64,000 nucleotides of DNA from NCBI GenBank assembly GCA_015680685.1, contig MNCI01010115.1, forward strand, positions 132,778 through 196,777, given 5' to 3'. The notes beneath the pieces are model-generated. The model did not search any database, was not told where the DNA came from, and saw only the letters and a list, made by a program, of their open reading frames with translations. This stretch comes from Gnetum montanum. Its lineage: Eukaryota; Streptophyta; Gnetopsida; Gnetales; Gnetaceae. Positions 47,111 to 59,225 of this stretch are shown here, piece after piece. How positions within the stretch are numbered: the first letter of the stretch is position 1; the number at the start of each line of letters is the position of its first letter. Both the position numbers and the translations under genes were made by a program.

Positions 47111-47119
47111 ATGGGGGTA
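47111..47119 (+). other. G2 polypurine tract
   Basis: ATGGGGGTA directly before the 3' LTR. Confidence 0.85.
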
Positions 47120-47909
47120 TGATGGGACGTGATCTCGCATCCCCTGTGATGTCGAGTACACGATATCACGTCTTCCCCTACGATATCACATACACAATAT
47201 TGTAGTGCATCGCCAAATCTATAAATAAGAGGTGGCTCTCCCTTATTTCTCATTCTAGGCATAGACTATAGGGAAACTATTGTAGTTTTACCTCTCTAGA
47301 GATAGAATAATTTCCATGTGCCCACAGTAGGAGCTCCAAAGTGAACAGATCTTTATTCGAGAAAATATTATACCTAAATAGAAGTTTGTGTACGGAAATA
47401 AAGACGAACTTCTTGGATAAACCTTGCAGTGCATGGAATAGGCTAAATAGGAATTTATTTACTATTATTTATTGTTTACCATTTAAATGCTTTATTAGTT
47501 GATTAATTATCTCTCAAACCTTCTCTCCTAGTTAAGTGCATTCAGTACGACCGCTTCGAGCATGTACGTTATGCTTGGTGATCCTAGCAATGACTAGCAT
47601 TTGGTAACCAAGGTTGCATTGGTTTAGGGTGTGAACGGTAAGTGGGAACATATGCTAATGCTAGGTTAATTAAGGCTTAGTTAGTTAGTTAAAGTTAGTT
47701 AATTAGTCTCTTCACCCTTCACCTCATCAACATAGGAGATAAAATGGAAAAGACATAAAAATCACATACCTCAGACTTAACCATACAACCGTGAAAATAC
47801 AAGTGTTCCATAAGGTGTGTAGGCACTTAGTCTACGGAGTTTGACCGGATCACGTGTGTAATGCTCATATTCATATGGTTGAGTGTAGGGGGTACCTCAC
47901 CACTCATCA
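47120..47909 (+). repeat. G2 3' LTR
   Basis: 790 bp, TGATG to CATCA. It aligns with 38024-38869 throughout; differences are mainly transitions in the GATATC region plus a deletion of about 35 bp near 47802. Confidence 0.95.
47220..47226 (+). promoter_or_regulatory. LTR TATA box (G2 3' LTR)
   Basis: TATAAAT followed by AAGAGG; same position as in the 5' LTR. Confidence 0.6.
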
Positions 47910-47914
47910 CTTGG

Positions 47915-48657
47915 TCAATAGTCATTTGGATCATGGGTTCGATGCATTTTCCTATCATGGTCTCTGTACCTATATTTTCTTAGATCAAAATCCACTGAGG
48001 ATCATGAGGATGAAGATGAAGTAATGGGAGAATGATGTCAACTAGTCCTCATTCTGTGACTCTAATATTCTTGTCTTTGGGATCCAACAAAAGCTCTTGG
48101 CCTTAAGTCCTTCTTGTACTTAGAGTCTTTACTAATGTTGAATGCAAATACACTTTGATAGGTTCCTCAAAATGAATAATATGTGTTTGAGAATTAACTT
48201 CATGATCCTAGTAGAGTTTCTTCACTATGAATGCATCATCATCTAGTTCTTTTAGGATAATAGGTGAGTTAATTTGCTTTCATTTATTTTGTGCATGTTT
48301 GATCTCCATAGTAGCATTTCTCTTCACTTCTACCTTTATGAATTTGTAGGGCATTGTCATGTGTTTGGTCACATGATACCCTTCTTGTGCGTGACTTAGA
48401 TTCATTACCCTTAGAGTTGTCTGAAGCATTGTGATTGTTGAGCACTATGAAGGTAGAAAAACATTGCCTTGTAAGTCTCTCGACCTCATTTGGCCATCTT
48501 GGTAGAAGATGAAGGTAAAATTTGAATACTAAGAATCATCATGAGTGTATGAGATTCTTGCTTGCATTGACATACTCTAGTCTTCATTTTTATTTATGAT
48601 GTAATTACGCTTTTTCATCTCTTTGGCAAGTGATAGTGTATCTTATGTTGAATCCAT
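47915..48657 (-). pseudogene. gag: R gag, 5' part
   Basis: The ATG at 48657 (minus strand) is the first Met after the PBS and a leader of about 125 bp; it starts MDST and then meets a stop. The rest is charged and broken by stops, ending at the G2 target site, where the frame resumes at 38023. Assigned mainly by position. Confidence 0.55.
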
Positions 48658-48781
48658 GTTTTAGTTATGATGCTTGGTTAAGTGTGTGTTTGTTAGAATT
48701 ATTTATAGATTAGGAAGATTAAATTTTGGTTCTTGCTACAATGAACTTTGTGAAATCAATTACTCAACACACATTGACACA

Positions 48782-48799
48782 TCCCTAGCAACAACACCA
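48782..48799 (-). other. R primer-binding site (tRNA-Asp type)
   Basis: The minus strand reads TGGTGTTGTTGCTAGGGA, next to the LTR. It differs from the tRNA-Asp complement at five positions, all transitions. Confidence 0.8.
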
Positions 48800-48800
48800 A

Positions 48801-49708
48801 TGATCAATGGTGGAGCAATCCAACACTAAACCATACAAGTCACAGGTGTTCCTGCATGGCCTAATTGTAATTTGTGGATGGACAATGTTGATATGCTACT
48901 AATTGAGCTAATCTCATGATTGTTTTCTTCCCACTTCAAGTTAGTGAGGTCTAAGTGTATGGTTTAGCTTGTAGTGGGGCATATGTTAAATGATGTTGTA
49001 TGGAAAATTATGCTCCTAAGTATAGATATAGTGAAAGTAGAGTTAAATGCTAAATTAAATTAATAACAAAAATGTAAATCTATTCTAGACTACAATGATG
49101 AGTATCTATTCATAATTTACAATACATGCCTTGGGCTCATGTAATTGTTACTGGGTTACCAAGTGAGTTCACTACTAAGTGAATCCACTGAAAACACTAT
49201 TGGGGCTACCAAATGATTACACTAAAGTAGTCAACATCATTCATACTCATTCCACTTTAATAATATGCAAGTAAAAATAAAGTTCTTGAAAAATAAAGTA
49301 TTAAGCGAGTAAAATAATAGAAATTACGGTAAGTAAAATAGTAAGCTAAGAGAATGTTGTAATGATTGAAAATAATCTTGATCTTTATTGTTGTCACAAC
49401 TTGTATCCAATAACAAAATACTCAAATAAATATACTATTCAACTATGATACATTACATTACATGCATTCACTCTTCTATTGCTAAGTATAAGTTTAAGAA
49501 ATCAAACTACAAGAGTTTTGTTACGATCGGAATGAAAAGTTGTTGGATCATACATCCAAGTGTCATATTTATAGAAATGCATACATCCCAAGACATTGTA
49601 TCAACGATGACGTATCACGTGTTGTGACATTGTATCAATGACATCAAATGATTTTTTATATAATGTCATTGTTACAATGTCACATTGTGATGAAATTTGA
49701 TTTTATAA
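48801..49708 (-). repeat. R 5' LTR
   Basis: About 908 bp, paired with 25312-26192. On the minus strand its first bases are TTATAAAATC where the other LTR has TGATAAAATT, so its TG terminus has decayed. Confidence 0.9.
49567..49573 (-). promoter_or_regulatory. LTR TATA box (R 5' LTR)
   Basis: The minus strand reads TATAAAT. The other R LTR has CATAATAT at the same place. Confidence 0.5.
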
Positions 49709-49713
49709 AATAC

Positions 49714-51660
49714 CATAGCCCATGACTAGTAGTGCCATTTAGATATTGTAAAATTCCTTTTTGTTTGCTAATAGGTGTAAGTTATTTTGATTTTGAGTAA
49801 TATCTAGAAATCAAGACTACTACAAAAGATATGTTTGGCCTGCTAGTTGTAGCATAATGCAAGCTTTCCATAATAGATATATATAGTGTAGCATCAATGT
49901 TTTTTCCATATTCATTCTTGTAAAGATGTACATTTAGGCTAAGAGAAGTTGCATAAGTTTTAGCTTCTATCATGCCAAAAAACTTGAGCATTTACTGAAC
50001 ATACTTTTTTTGTAAGATGAAGGTTACATCCTTGATTTGTTGAATATGTAGGCCTAAAAAATAAGATAGCTCTCATATCATAGACATTTCAAACTTTGAT
50101 GTCATAGCTTCAATAAGTTCTTTGCCCAAACATGAGCTTGTTCTTCTAAACATTATATCATCAACACAAATCTAAGTAGCTGAAAACCTTATACTATTCT
50201 TTTTTTGATAAAGGGTACTATCTAGAGGAGCTTTCAAATATATAGTTTTATATAAATATGAATCAAGCTTAGCATACCACATCTTGGGGGCCTACTTTAA
50301 GGCATATAAAACTTTGTGTAGCTGATATAGATTATTTTTTTTTCAAGATTATTAAATCCTTTTGGTTTTTTATATATATTATCTCTTTTATTTATCCATT
50401 CATAAATGTTGATTTTACATTTATTTGATAAATCTTGAATCCTTGATAAGTTGCAAATGCTAAAAACTTATAATATATTCTGATCTTGCAACTGAAGAAA
50501 ATGTATCTTGATAGTTAATTTCTTGTTTCTAAGCAAGATCTTTGGCTACTAATCTTACCTTATTTCAAGCTACTTTACCAAGCTTATTCACCTTTTTTGA
50601 AAAGATCCACTTAGTTACAATGACATTAGCTCCTTTGGGTTATGGCACTAGCTTCCAAGTATCATTTTTTATAATTTTCTTCATCTCTTCATTCATGAAT
50701 TTCTTCCAATTCTCACTCTAAAAGCTTCCCTAACTATTAAAGGAATGTAAAACGTATGACAATATACTAATAAGCCATGATCCTTTGTTTCATCTCTATT
50801 TCTCATCCTCTACATAATAGGTGTCTTAAGGATATCCAACATGGATCTAAACCTTTGTATGCTTTCCTTAGATCATCATTAGGTGTAGTTTCTTGTTCTA
50901 TTTTTGTCTCATCCATTGAGATTGGTTGTTCTTCATTAATCTCATCAGCTTGTCCAAATGCCAAAATGTCATCATCATTTTCTTCTTAATCTTCATTCAT
51001 ACCTTTCTTATCCACATTATTAGCATCTTTAGATAATTCATCAATCTTAACATGATGTGTTTCACCAATATTTAATGTTTTTAGGTTTAAGAAAGGATAA
51101 AATTTTGAATGGTTAAAATATTTAATAAATAGACAATTTTCATAATAGTTATCAAGCTTGTGAATATTATCTTGATTTTTAATATAGAACCTGCTATCAA
51201 AACATTTAAAATATTGAACATTAGATATTTTATGCTATCATATTTGATAAAGAATCTTACCATTATTAGCTCTTACTAAACATTTATTGATGATATACGT
51301 AGTTTTTTTGGCCACCTTATTTCATAGATACTTTGGTGCATTCTTCTCATGCATCATTGATCAAGTTATGTTGTGTATAGTTCTATTTTTTCATTCTACA
51401 ACATAATTTTTGTCAAGTGTTCTATTTGATGAAAACTATCTCTTAATTTCTAAATCTCTACATATATCATAAAACTCATTCAAGGTGAACTCACTTCCAC
51501 TACTAGTTCTAATAGCTTTGATTTTATGCCATTCTAACAAGCCAACCAAGGTTTGGTGCTAGGTTATCTTCATTGTAGAGATATCACCTTATTTGTGACT
51601 AACCCATGACTCATATTTCTGGAGAAATGGTTTAGAGTTAAAGATATCATTAAGACAATA
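49714..51660 (-). pseudogene. pol: C2 Ty1/copia integrase C-terminus and reverse transcriptase
   Basis: Old copia pol on the minus strand. The piece 49782-49991 has the post-RT block (KFFGMIEAK..., then DATLYISIMESLHYATTSRPN), and the GLWY end lies at about 49715. The RT YVDD box region is near 50150 (decayed). The KVNKLGKVA and QEINYQDTFSSVARSEY-like start of RT lies at 50440-50590. An acidic linker with many Asp and Glu lies at 50880-51060, and the integrase segment SGSEFTLNEFYDICRDLEI near 51440-51510. Frame breaks are many. The part beyond 51660 is not recognisable as copia. The other half of the gene is at 24810-25311. Confidence 0.8.
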
Positions 51661-52930
51661 AATAATTAGACCAAAATTGAATTGGAATTCCATACTTATG
51701 ACTATCACTCATAATTAAAATCAAAGTTTTCACCCTAACTTCTAATCTCAAGTTCAAATGTGAAAATAAAATGGTTTAACCAAAATTGAAATCACATAAT
51801 ATTAACATAAATGTAAGAATATTATAAAGGATATGTCACCTAATATGTGATCTTGCCTTGCTATCTTTATGATGCACCAACTTCATAGCCTCTTAGGGGA
51901 TCTAACAGTTGTTGATTTCCACAAGGTTTCAAAAATCTTCCTCAATAATTTTAAATAGAAGGATTTAATAAGGGATTTAATTTGATGTTAGTTTCTTTGG
52001 GGTTTGGAAAAAATCCCTTGTTAAACATTAAACCTTTCCATTTATACTAAAGAAGGCTTTGTCATAATTAGGAAAATATTATTATTTGGAGAATTGATTT
52101 GTATCGAATACTTTGATATTAATTAGTTACAAGATATTAAACTATATCATGGTTTCTATGTTTCTTGATGATTGATTTAAATCATGCTAATGATGTAGAT
52201 TGATATCTTCATTCCTTGTCAAGGTACTTGTTCTAGTAATCAAATGTTATTGATCCTTGTCATGAAAGCTACTAAAGATAATATAATTTAGGTCAATTTT
52301 CACCAGTCCCATGATGACTTGCAATAATAGAGACTTAATAAGGTAATTAGTTCTTCTTGATAGACATCCAAAAAATCAATGCACTTTGATGATATAAAAT
52401 AATAAAAAAATAAAAAAATTGAGCTTTTAATTAGCTAAAACTAGAACAATTGGGGATTCATCATAGCCCCCTACTAGCCTTTGGCTAGTACCTGATCAAC
52501 AAGGGTGATAAATTGTATAAATTTTATAGTACATCTAAGCATAAACCTTCATCACATACCTTACTAATTAACTAGAAAAAATGGTTAAGCTAAGTTTAAC
52601 ATATAATACTGCCATCACATTCACATTTATATCATTTTTCCAAAAGAAACTGAAATTGTACCACATGATAATTTAATGAGATATATGTATGTTCAAAAGA
52701 AAGAATAAACATTAATCGTTAAACCATCCATCATAAATCTAGTTTTTTTAGAAATAAAAACTTATTTATTCATGTATCCCACAATGGATTCATAGCCATA
52801 CAAAAAAAAATAGATATCAAAGAAAGGATCAATCCTTTGATCCTTCCTCTACTTCCATGTCTTCTTTAAAATGAGAAGGCTTTTTCCCTTCATCATCATT
52901 ACTAATTTAAGGGTGGACATTTTTTTCAAT
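51661..52930. other. Non-coding, no gene seen
   Basis: AT-rich. Integrase core and gag of C2 would be expected here on the minus strand, but none is readable, so C2 is truncated or too decayed. Confidence 0.4.
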
Positions 52931-52932
52931 GT

Positions 52933-53433
52933 CTACCACCCTCTTATCCATGGTGATGAGGGTTGAGCTAAACTTTCCCACCATAGAAAGGATCTTCCTC
53001 TGGGTGGCTCTAACCTTCCAAAGCTAATTGCAAACCTCCTCTCTAAACTTCTGAACTTCACTAGCCTCCAGTGCCAATGAAGATCTTGGATCCTCTGGTT
53101 CTTTAAAAAATGGACCAACTTTTATGTAGATCTTGAGAGAACAAGTGAAGGTGTTCTTTTTTAGGACTTTAAGGTGTACCTTCATGTCTATTTGTAGTTT
53201 TGGCACTCCATACTTTTGGAGAATGGCTAAAATATGGAATGACAACAAAGCTTTAATGAATCATCATTATAATGATAAACTAGATAACTAATTGAGAGGT
53301 AGGAAAAATTTAATTCCTTCCCAAACTTCAAAGAATTCATTACTTGAAGAGCAAGATCAAGACATAGGTTGTATGCATGGATGATAGGATGTTTGTGATG
53401 GTCATCATTGCCATCACATGGTGGTCTAGCCAA
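52933..53433 (-). pseudogene. Unrecognised coding remnant
   Basis: Three overlapping minus-strand pieces (53227-53433, 53024-53248, 52933-53118) read as one protein with two frameshifts. The last part, ending near 52910, includes FKEPEDPRSSLALEASEVQK and a region ending TLITMDKRVVDIEKN, which looks like a coiled-coil tail. A PPCDGNDDHHKHPIIHAYNL segment opens it. Frame-like sequence continues upstream to about 54100. I cannot name the family; a plant mobile-element accessory ORF is likely because of the setting. Confidence 0.35.
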
Positions 53434-55323
53434 AGGTTTACAAAATTTAAACCTTGAGCCTATTTCCTCCTAGAGTTAGATTCACCAACAAATTCATGAA
53501 ATAGATCATACATTTCATCCATGTTGGCCTTTGTCAAGTATGGCTTGATTTTTCAATAGAATTCTAGAACTTATTCCTGATAAAACTAGTTAATGGAGGT
53601 TAGATGAAGGCCCCACATCCCATTGTTTCTAGTTGCTAACATACTACAACATCTGTGTGGTTAAACCACCTTGAATTATCAACCTCATGATGAAAAGAAG
53701 TGATTTCTATGTATTTACTCCTAAGAATATATAATATCACAAAAAATGAAGCATATGAATGTTATCAGTAATTTCTTTAGTAATCCCCATGCTTACTTGA
53801 CATATTATTTTGTTGTGGAAGACTTAACCATTTATATTTGGTTCAAAGGCTATACAAAGGAAAAGAAAAATGAATTATCATTCTATTCTTATCCTTAAAA
53901 ACTATTGCAACTAGTAAGTGATGCTTACCTTGGTGATAGGAATGTTGAGGGGTTGCACATGAAGACCCCACTCTTGGTTGTGATCCTTAAGGTTGAGGAA
54001 GCATCACTTGGAATAGCTAGTGGATGAAGAAATTAGAGGTCCTAATCACATCATGGGGGTTTCAGGAATAATGGTTATCCCTTCGCAAGGTGATGGATTT
54101 TATAATGGTCCACCACCTTACTGTTGCATTTATTTTTTCATATTTTTTAGATATTAATTTTCATCATGACATCACTTTGGACAGATACAAACTAGATCAA
54201 ACTTTATCACTACATTGATATTAATTGATAAACACATTACACAAGCTTCTAATATATCAATTTTCATTCTGATTGCATTAATAGAATGCAAAACATTTGG
54301 AAACATTTCAATTATATCGATCTTAATTGATGTGATCAATATAAATCAATATTACTAAGGCAATATATCAAAGCTCATAGTAGCTATGCTGTTTAGACAT
54401 GAGTTGTTTAGGAAATTACTTCTTTACCATTCCATATCAATTGAATTAATATGAATTTATATCTCTATTCTTTACCATATTGATTTAAAACAATTAAATC
54501 AATAATCATATTGATAACCTAAAGTTTCCTTCTTATTTTATCAATTCATGTTGCTCACATTAATATTCTACAAGTTTATTTATAACAAGACATCAATGTA
54601 ATGCTTGAAAAATTTGATGCTAGAAAATAGAAGACTTCAATGTGAAATAGCTTAACTTTAGGTCACCTAGATCTTGAAAAAAGAATCTGAAGCATCCTAG
54701 ATAGTCTTTCCAATCACCCAAGGACTTATGAATCATAAAACAATGTAATTAAATCTAATTGTAAATGCAGATCTAAATCCAAAGAAACAAAAAATAAGCT
54801 TGCATTGAACAAATGAACTATAAATATTTATTTAAATAATAAAAATAATTACAGAAACAAAGTTCAAATGGGTACAAGTTTTAATGCTTCAAATGCACAA
54901 AGATTTAAATGAAAGATGCTTAGAGTCTGATGTAGTCAATAGGGTATGCCCTACAGTTTGCTTTGCTCTTCAGAAGTTCCAAGTTCTGTTTCCAAGGCTC
55001 TCTGCTAGCCTCTCTAGCAATGGATCTATGCTATGGGTGGTGGAATGGTTGTTGGAGTTCTAGTGAATTTGCACTATGAAATTCTCTAGTTTATATTGAA
55101 TGGAAATTTTTCAAAATTCATTTTGATGTGTTCAAATTTGGTTTATATAGGCCATATGATGTTTGATTCATTGCTACAACTTTCTATTATGATTGCTAAT
55201 AGATTGTTGCAAATTGTAGGTTTTTGTAAGTCATTTAGCCCTAGTGTATTTATAAAATTAAAAAATTTTGATGGTTTTTATGGTAGATTCTTATGCTAGC
55301 CAATGTAAAAATTCAATGCCCAA
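53434..55323. other. Degraded non-coding DNA
   Basis: AT-rich; 54150-54560 is rich in ATCAAT and ATTGAT words. Some of 53434-54100 may be the upstream part of the remnant at 52933-53433. The frame at 55096-55299 (+) has no family motif. Confidence 0.35.
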
Positions 55324-55470
55324 ATTTATACATAGGCTATGCAAGCTTCTTAGCATAAATATTAAATCCCATCATTTATACACTGGCTATAGGTGATTCT
55401 AGGCATAAAAACTAAAGCCTAAAAATTTATATGCTAGTTGTAGGTTTTTCTAGCCTATAAATTTCTATGA
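55324..55470. repeat. Diverged tandem repeat, period about 50 bp
   Basis: Units with ATTTATA at 55324, 55374 and 55425, each followed by a CTAG or GGCTAT block and TCT(T/A)AGC-like sequence; roughly three units. Confidence 0.6.
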
Positions 55471-56352
55471 CAAGCATAAACACTAAGAAAAATGCAAATT
55501 TGATGGTTCTTAAGGCATTTTTAGCCTTCCCAAGCCTTGGTACATGCAAAATACAATTTTTTCTACCTAGAAAATGATGCATTCATAACTTATAAAGTAT
55601 TTTTTATCCTTTATAAGTTCAAATGTGTGCAATTTCAGGCTTTGAACTACAAATTACATACTTTACAATAAAAATTCTACCTCAAATTCTAGTGATTAAG
55701 GTTACAATGCTAGTTGTTGGAAAAAATAAGATAATTGTTTCTATAATTATTTTTACACCAAATTAAAAATGGTCTTGCTCATGAGAGGGAGGAAACATGA
55801 ATTTTATTTATGGTGTTTCATTGGTCCCTCTTTGTTGATGTTGATTTGAGAGACATCAAAAAAGAATGCAAAACATCACTATAGTTATATCACCAATGTT
55901 TCCTCTACATGCTTGATTTTCTAGCTGTTGAACCATGTCAAAGAGTGCTTGTGATGGTAAAATAAGGTTATAATGAAATGATATAGGATAAAGGCTATAT
56001 TCAGTTATAAGAAAATGGTCATAGAAATTAACAATGAATTCCTCATGTTGACATCATGACTACGATATTGTAGTGACACGTTTGTTGATTGCTATAGTCT
56101 TCATGCTTTTTGATTTGAAGTGTTGGTCATTTGATAAGTTTTTAAGAAACCAAAGCTCCACTCTGAGGCTTCTTTGACTGTTAGGCTTCTCCCTTTGTTT
56201 TTCTATATTGTTGATCTAAATTTTGAGCTTCATTGATGTCTAAGCTTTCTTGGCAATTTTCTTCTCAATTTTCTTTTTTCTTAACAGGATGAAACCTTCA
56301 TTAAGTTTCATTTCTAAGGCCAAACTTAGTTTGGTTTTCTCATTGATACTAT
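55471..56352. other. Non-coding flank of G3
   Basis: No gene or clear repeat. The plus-strand frame starting at 56250 runs into the G3 LTR and is not a gene. Confidence 0.4.
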
Positions 56353-57147
56353 TGATGAGATTCCATCGATGTGATCTCATTGACATAGGGTTTGCTACGT
56401 TGATGAGTACCCATCGACATGGCAGCTTCTCATTGCCTATAAATGTGTGCCTACCTACTACATTTATGACACTTCTTTCATTAATTATAGTGAAGCTCTT
56501 GCATTTTGGTTTCTTCAAACTTAGAATATTTTTAGAGTGCCCACGGTGGGAGTCAAAGAGTGTATAGATCTTTATTCAACTACTAATGTACCTGAGCACC
56601 TCAATGTGAATGATATAAAAGATCAAATTTTTTGATCAAGCCTTGCAACACTTGGAATAGATTAATGTTGCCCTTATGCATTTATTATTCATGCACTTAA
56701 CTTTAATGAACTTTAATTAAGTAATTAATATTGATTAAATAGAAAACATAAGTATGACCACTTCAGGCATACATTTAATTCTTAGTAATCCTAGTAGCCC
56801 TATAACATGTTCAAGATGTATACGAAAAGTGAGAATAGATGCTTATGTTAGGATTAGTTAAATATTAGCTAGTTATTAGACTAATTAAGCATTTAATTAA
56901 TTTATTATTGCTATTAGGAAACTTAAATCATAAAATGTAAAATGATAAAAATCATATAACTAAGTTACACTTAACCATACACTTGTACTTCACAACTAGA
57001 ACTAAGAAGATAATAATCACAATAGTTAGACTCACCTCCTAGAACCTAGTGTACTTAGAGAGACAAAGTCTATAGAATTCAACTAGATTTCTTAGTGAAT
57101 GCTAGTGATTTGTATGTTTTGGTGTAGGGTATAGTATTTTCTCATCA
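56353..57147 (+). repeat. G3 5' LTR
   Basis: 795 bp, TGATG to CATCA. It shares the GTGCCCACGGTGGGAGTC-like block, the TTTATTCAA block and the 3' ACCACTTCAGGCAT block with the G1 and G2 LTRs. U3 has GATGAG and CATCGA words instead of clear GATATC repeats. The start was set by the TGATG terminus, since there is no second LTR in view. Confidence 0.8.
56438..56444 (+). promoter_or_regulatory. LTR TATA box (G3)
   Basis: TATAAAT, 85 bp into the LTR, in the context GCCTATAAATGTG. Confidence 0.55.
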
Positions 57148-57148
57148 T

Positions 57149-57166
57149 TAGTGCCATTACCAAGGA
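57149..57166 (+). other. G3 primer-binding site (tRNA-Asp type)
   Basis: TAGTGCCATTACCAAGGA, one base after the LTR. It differs from the tRNA-Asp complement at six positions, all transitions. Confidence 0.75.
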
Positions 57167-57297
57167 CTTTAGTTAGCTACGTGCACTATCTAGGAGTTAG
57201 TAAAACTTATTCAATGACATTGTAGTGAAGCCATCAAAGCTAAATCATTAAACTAACAAAGTATATTATAAGCACACTGTTATCAAAGTTTTAAAAT

Positions 57298-59225
57298 GAC
57301 TTCTTCTCATAAGGCTAATTCTCTATCGCTATTCAAGCATACATTCAATCAGAAAAGATGTGGAGGGTCAAATCAACAGGTGCCGCAATGACTCAAAGTA
57401 GTATATACTAATCCTAATGAGTATGTATCTAATTTGACCTTCATCTTATAATAGGATGAATAATTATGGTGGAGGAACATGTAGGGAAACATTATGTTTC
57501 TACTCAATCAATTAGTTCCTACAATGTTATTTCAAACTCTCATGAAGTTGGGCATCTAGGAGCTTAATGGTGATACATTGTGCAATACCATGACTATTGG
57601 GATTATCATCCCATTGAAGCACAATGCAAAAGAGATCGACAATAGAAGAGGCATTATGAAGCTTTAAAGGGGAAATGGTTTAATAACCCCTTGTTCTTGC
57701 TTAGCCAAAAAGAAGGAGAGGATTTCTTTTCTAGGGGTTCTCAATTCACATACTCTTCTTTCCTTGGATTTAATGAAGGGAGCTTGAACCATAACTTACA
57801 GTCCACTATAAAAAATCTTGTTTTTGTTAAGAATGGGTCCATTGACCATTGGGACTCCAAATATGGGAGTCATGGCAAGAACATGGATAGACATTATGAT
57901 CGTGTCCATGAACAAAGAAGAGGTGGTAGTAGGTATTGTGTTGGTGTTGGCTCTTCCCCCTCCTATTTTTCTTTAACATCCTCATCCTATTCCTCTTGTA
58001 ACTTTGACTAAAGTTTCAGAGGACATGATTGTGATGGAGGTGAAAAGTGGGATAGAGATGATCGTAGGGCTTGCTAAACTAGTAGAGACTAGGGACATGG
58101 ATAATCAAGGGAGGTCCAACACCACAAAAGAAGGGATAGCAAAGGACATCATGGCCATCATAGAGGCTATGACCATGATGAACCTTTGCTTGAAATGAGG
58201 AACATGTTGAACATTGTAGAGGTAGTAAAAATTTTAATTGGACATGTGAAAGATAGCAAAATGAAGTGATTCGATATGAATAATATTCCTATGTTTGAAG
58301 GGGGATATAATTCAGATTCATGGAATCACCTTCAAGCCTTTCCTAATGCCTTTGCCTTATAGAACATTGAAAGAAAATGAAAAAAGTTGAAGCTATTCAA
58401 AAGGATACTAATCAAAGAAGTTGAAAGTTGGTACTAGTCTTTGGAGTTGGAATCAATTCGTCAATTGACTATGATGCTTGAACTCTTCAACAATAAGTAT
58501 CAAACATACTCTTGAGTGTCCAATCTAAAAAAGAAAATCAAAGGTTAGAAACAAGGAATACATGAACCCTTGGATGTAGCAATTGATAGGTACTATTCTC
58601 TCTTACATTGATGTTTTGGCCATTATTATTCTCAAAGGGAGTAGCTCTACCATATCGTAGATTGACCCTACATAGAAACGAGGAGAACTATTAAGGTTTA
58701 TGCCTAAGGGAGACTTTTAGAACTTAGAGCTCATTAGATTCAAAGGCTCATTAATTAGGTTCCAAAAGAAGCAGGAGAGATGAGAAAAAGGGAAAGTACA
58801 AAAGAATATAATTAGAACCCTTCCATTCACAAAAGGAAGGCCCAGTTCTATGACAACGATGAGGAGGCATCACTTGATCAAGTGGTGAAATGCAATACAT
58901 TGCCGATTTAAAATTTTTTTTTTGAAATTTTAGCCAAGGTAGATAAAATGCGGTACTATTTGGATGAGAAGTTTTTAACTCTTTGAAATAGAAAAGGAAT
59001 TCAAGAAGCAAAGTAGTGATCATGATCACAGGAGAAGGAAGGAAGTTGAACTTGCTCATCAAAGGAATAAGGGCAAGGTTGCTACCATAGAGGAGGTTGT
59101 GGACTCTAAATTAGATGATGATGGTGGGTGTGAAAATTACCACTAAAAAAATCCTAAGGGATGTTGTCCCATTGTGTCACAATTTCAAGAGTTTGGGGTG
59201 TATGCTCTAAATCCTAGATTGGCAT
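57298..59225 (+). pseudogene. gag: G3 gag
   Basis: The ATG at 57298 (MTSSHKANS) matches the G2 gag start. Open pieces 57691-58011 and 58004-58198 cover the charged N-terminal region. The capsid block (58290-58760) is readable but broken; it aligns with NIPWFEGGYNA of G2 as NIPMFEGGYN. The knuckle at about 59130-59175 is damaged: the second Cys and the His are lost, and GCCP remains. The linker region at 59304-59849 is open in a shadow frame. Confidence 0.75.

Larger units (their letters stand above)
38024..47909 (+). mobile_element. Ty3/gypsy (Athila/Tat-type) element G2, full length, youngest of the nest
   Basis: 9886 bp with two LTRs, a PBS, gag, protease, RT, RNase H, integrase, a 1.9-kb non-coding 3' region and a PPT. 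The flanks are a perfect 5-bp duplication, CTTGG at 38019-38023 and 47910-47914. It sits in the gag of R in opposite orientation. Its longest frames (300 and 312 codons) exceed those of all other elements here, consistent with the most recent insertion in this stack. It is still dead: RT and protease have many stops. Confidence 0.95.
25312..49708 (-). mobile_element. Large Athila-like Ty3/gypsy element R, interrupted by G2
   Basis: Bounded by two related LTRs (25312-26192 and 48801-49708), with a PPT inside the left LTR and a tRNA-Asp PBS inside the right one, so the element reads right to left. Without G2 and one target copy it is about 14.5 kb, large for gypsy elements and in the range of Athila or Tat types with an additional reading frame. 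Its flanks are GATAC (25307-25311) and AATAC (49709-49713), a 5-bp target duplication with one transition. Internal order on the minus strand: leader, gag (split by G2), protease, RT, RNase H, integrase, then about 6.3 kb containing an additional decayed ORF. Confidence 0.9.
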
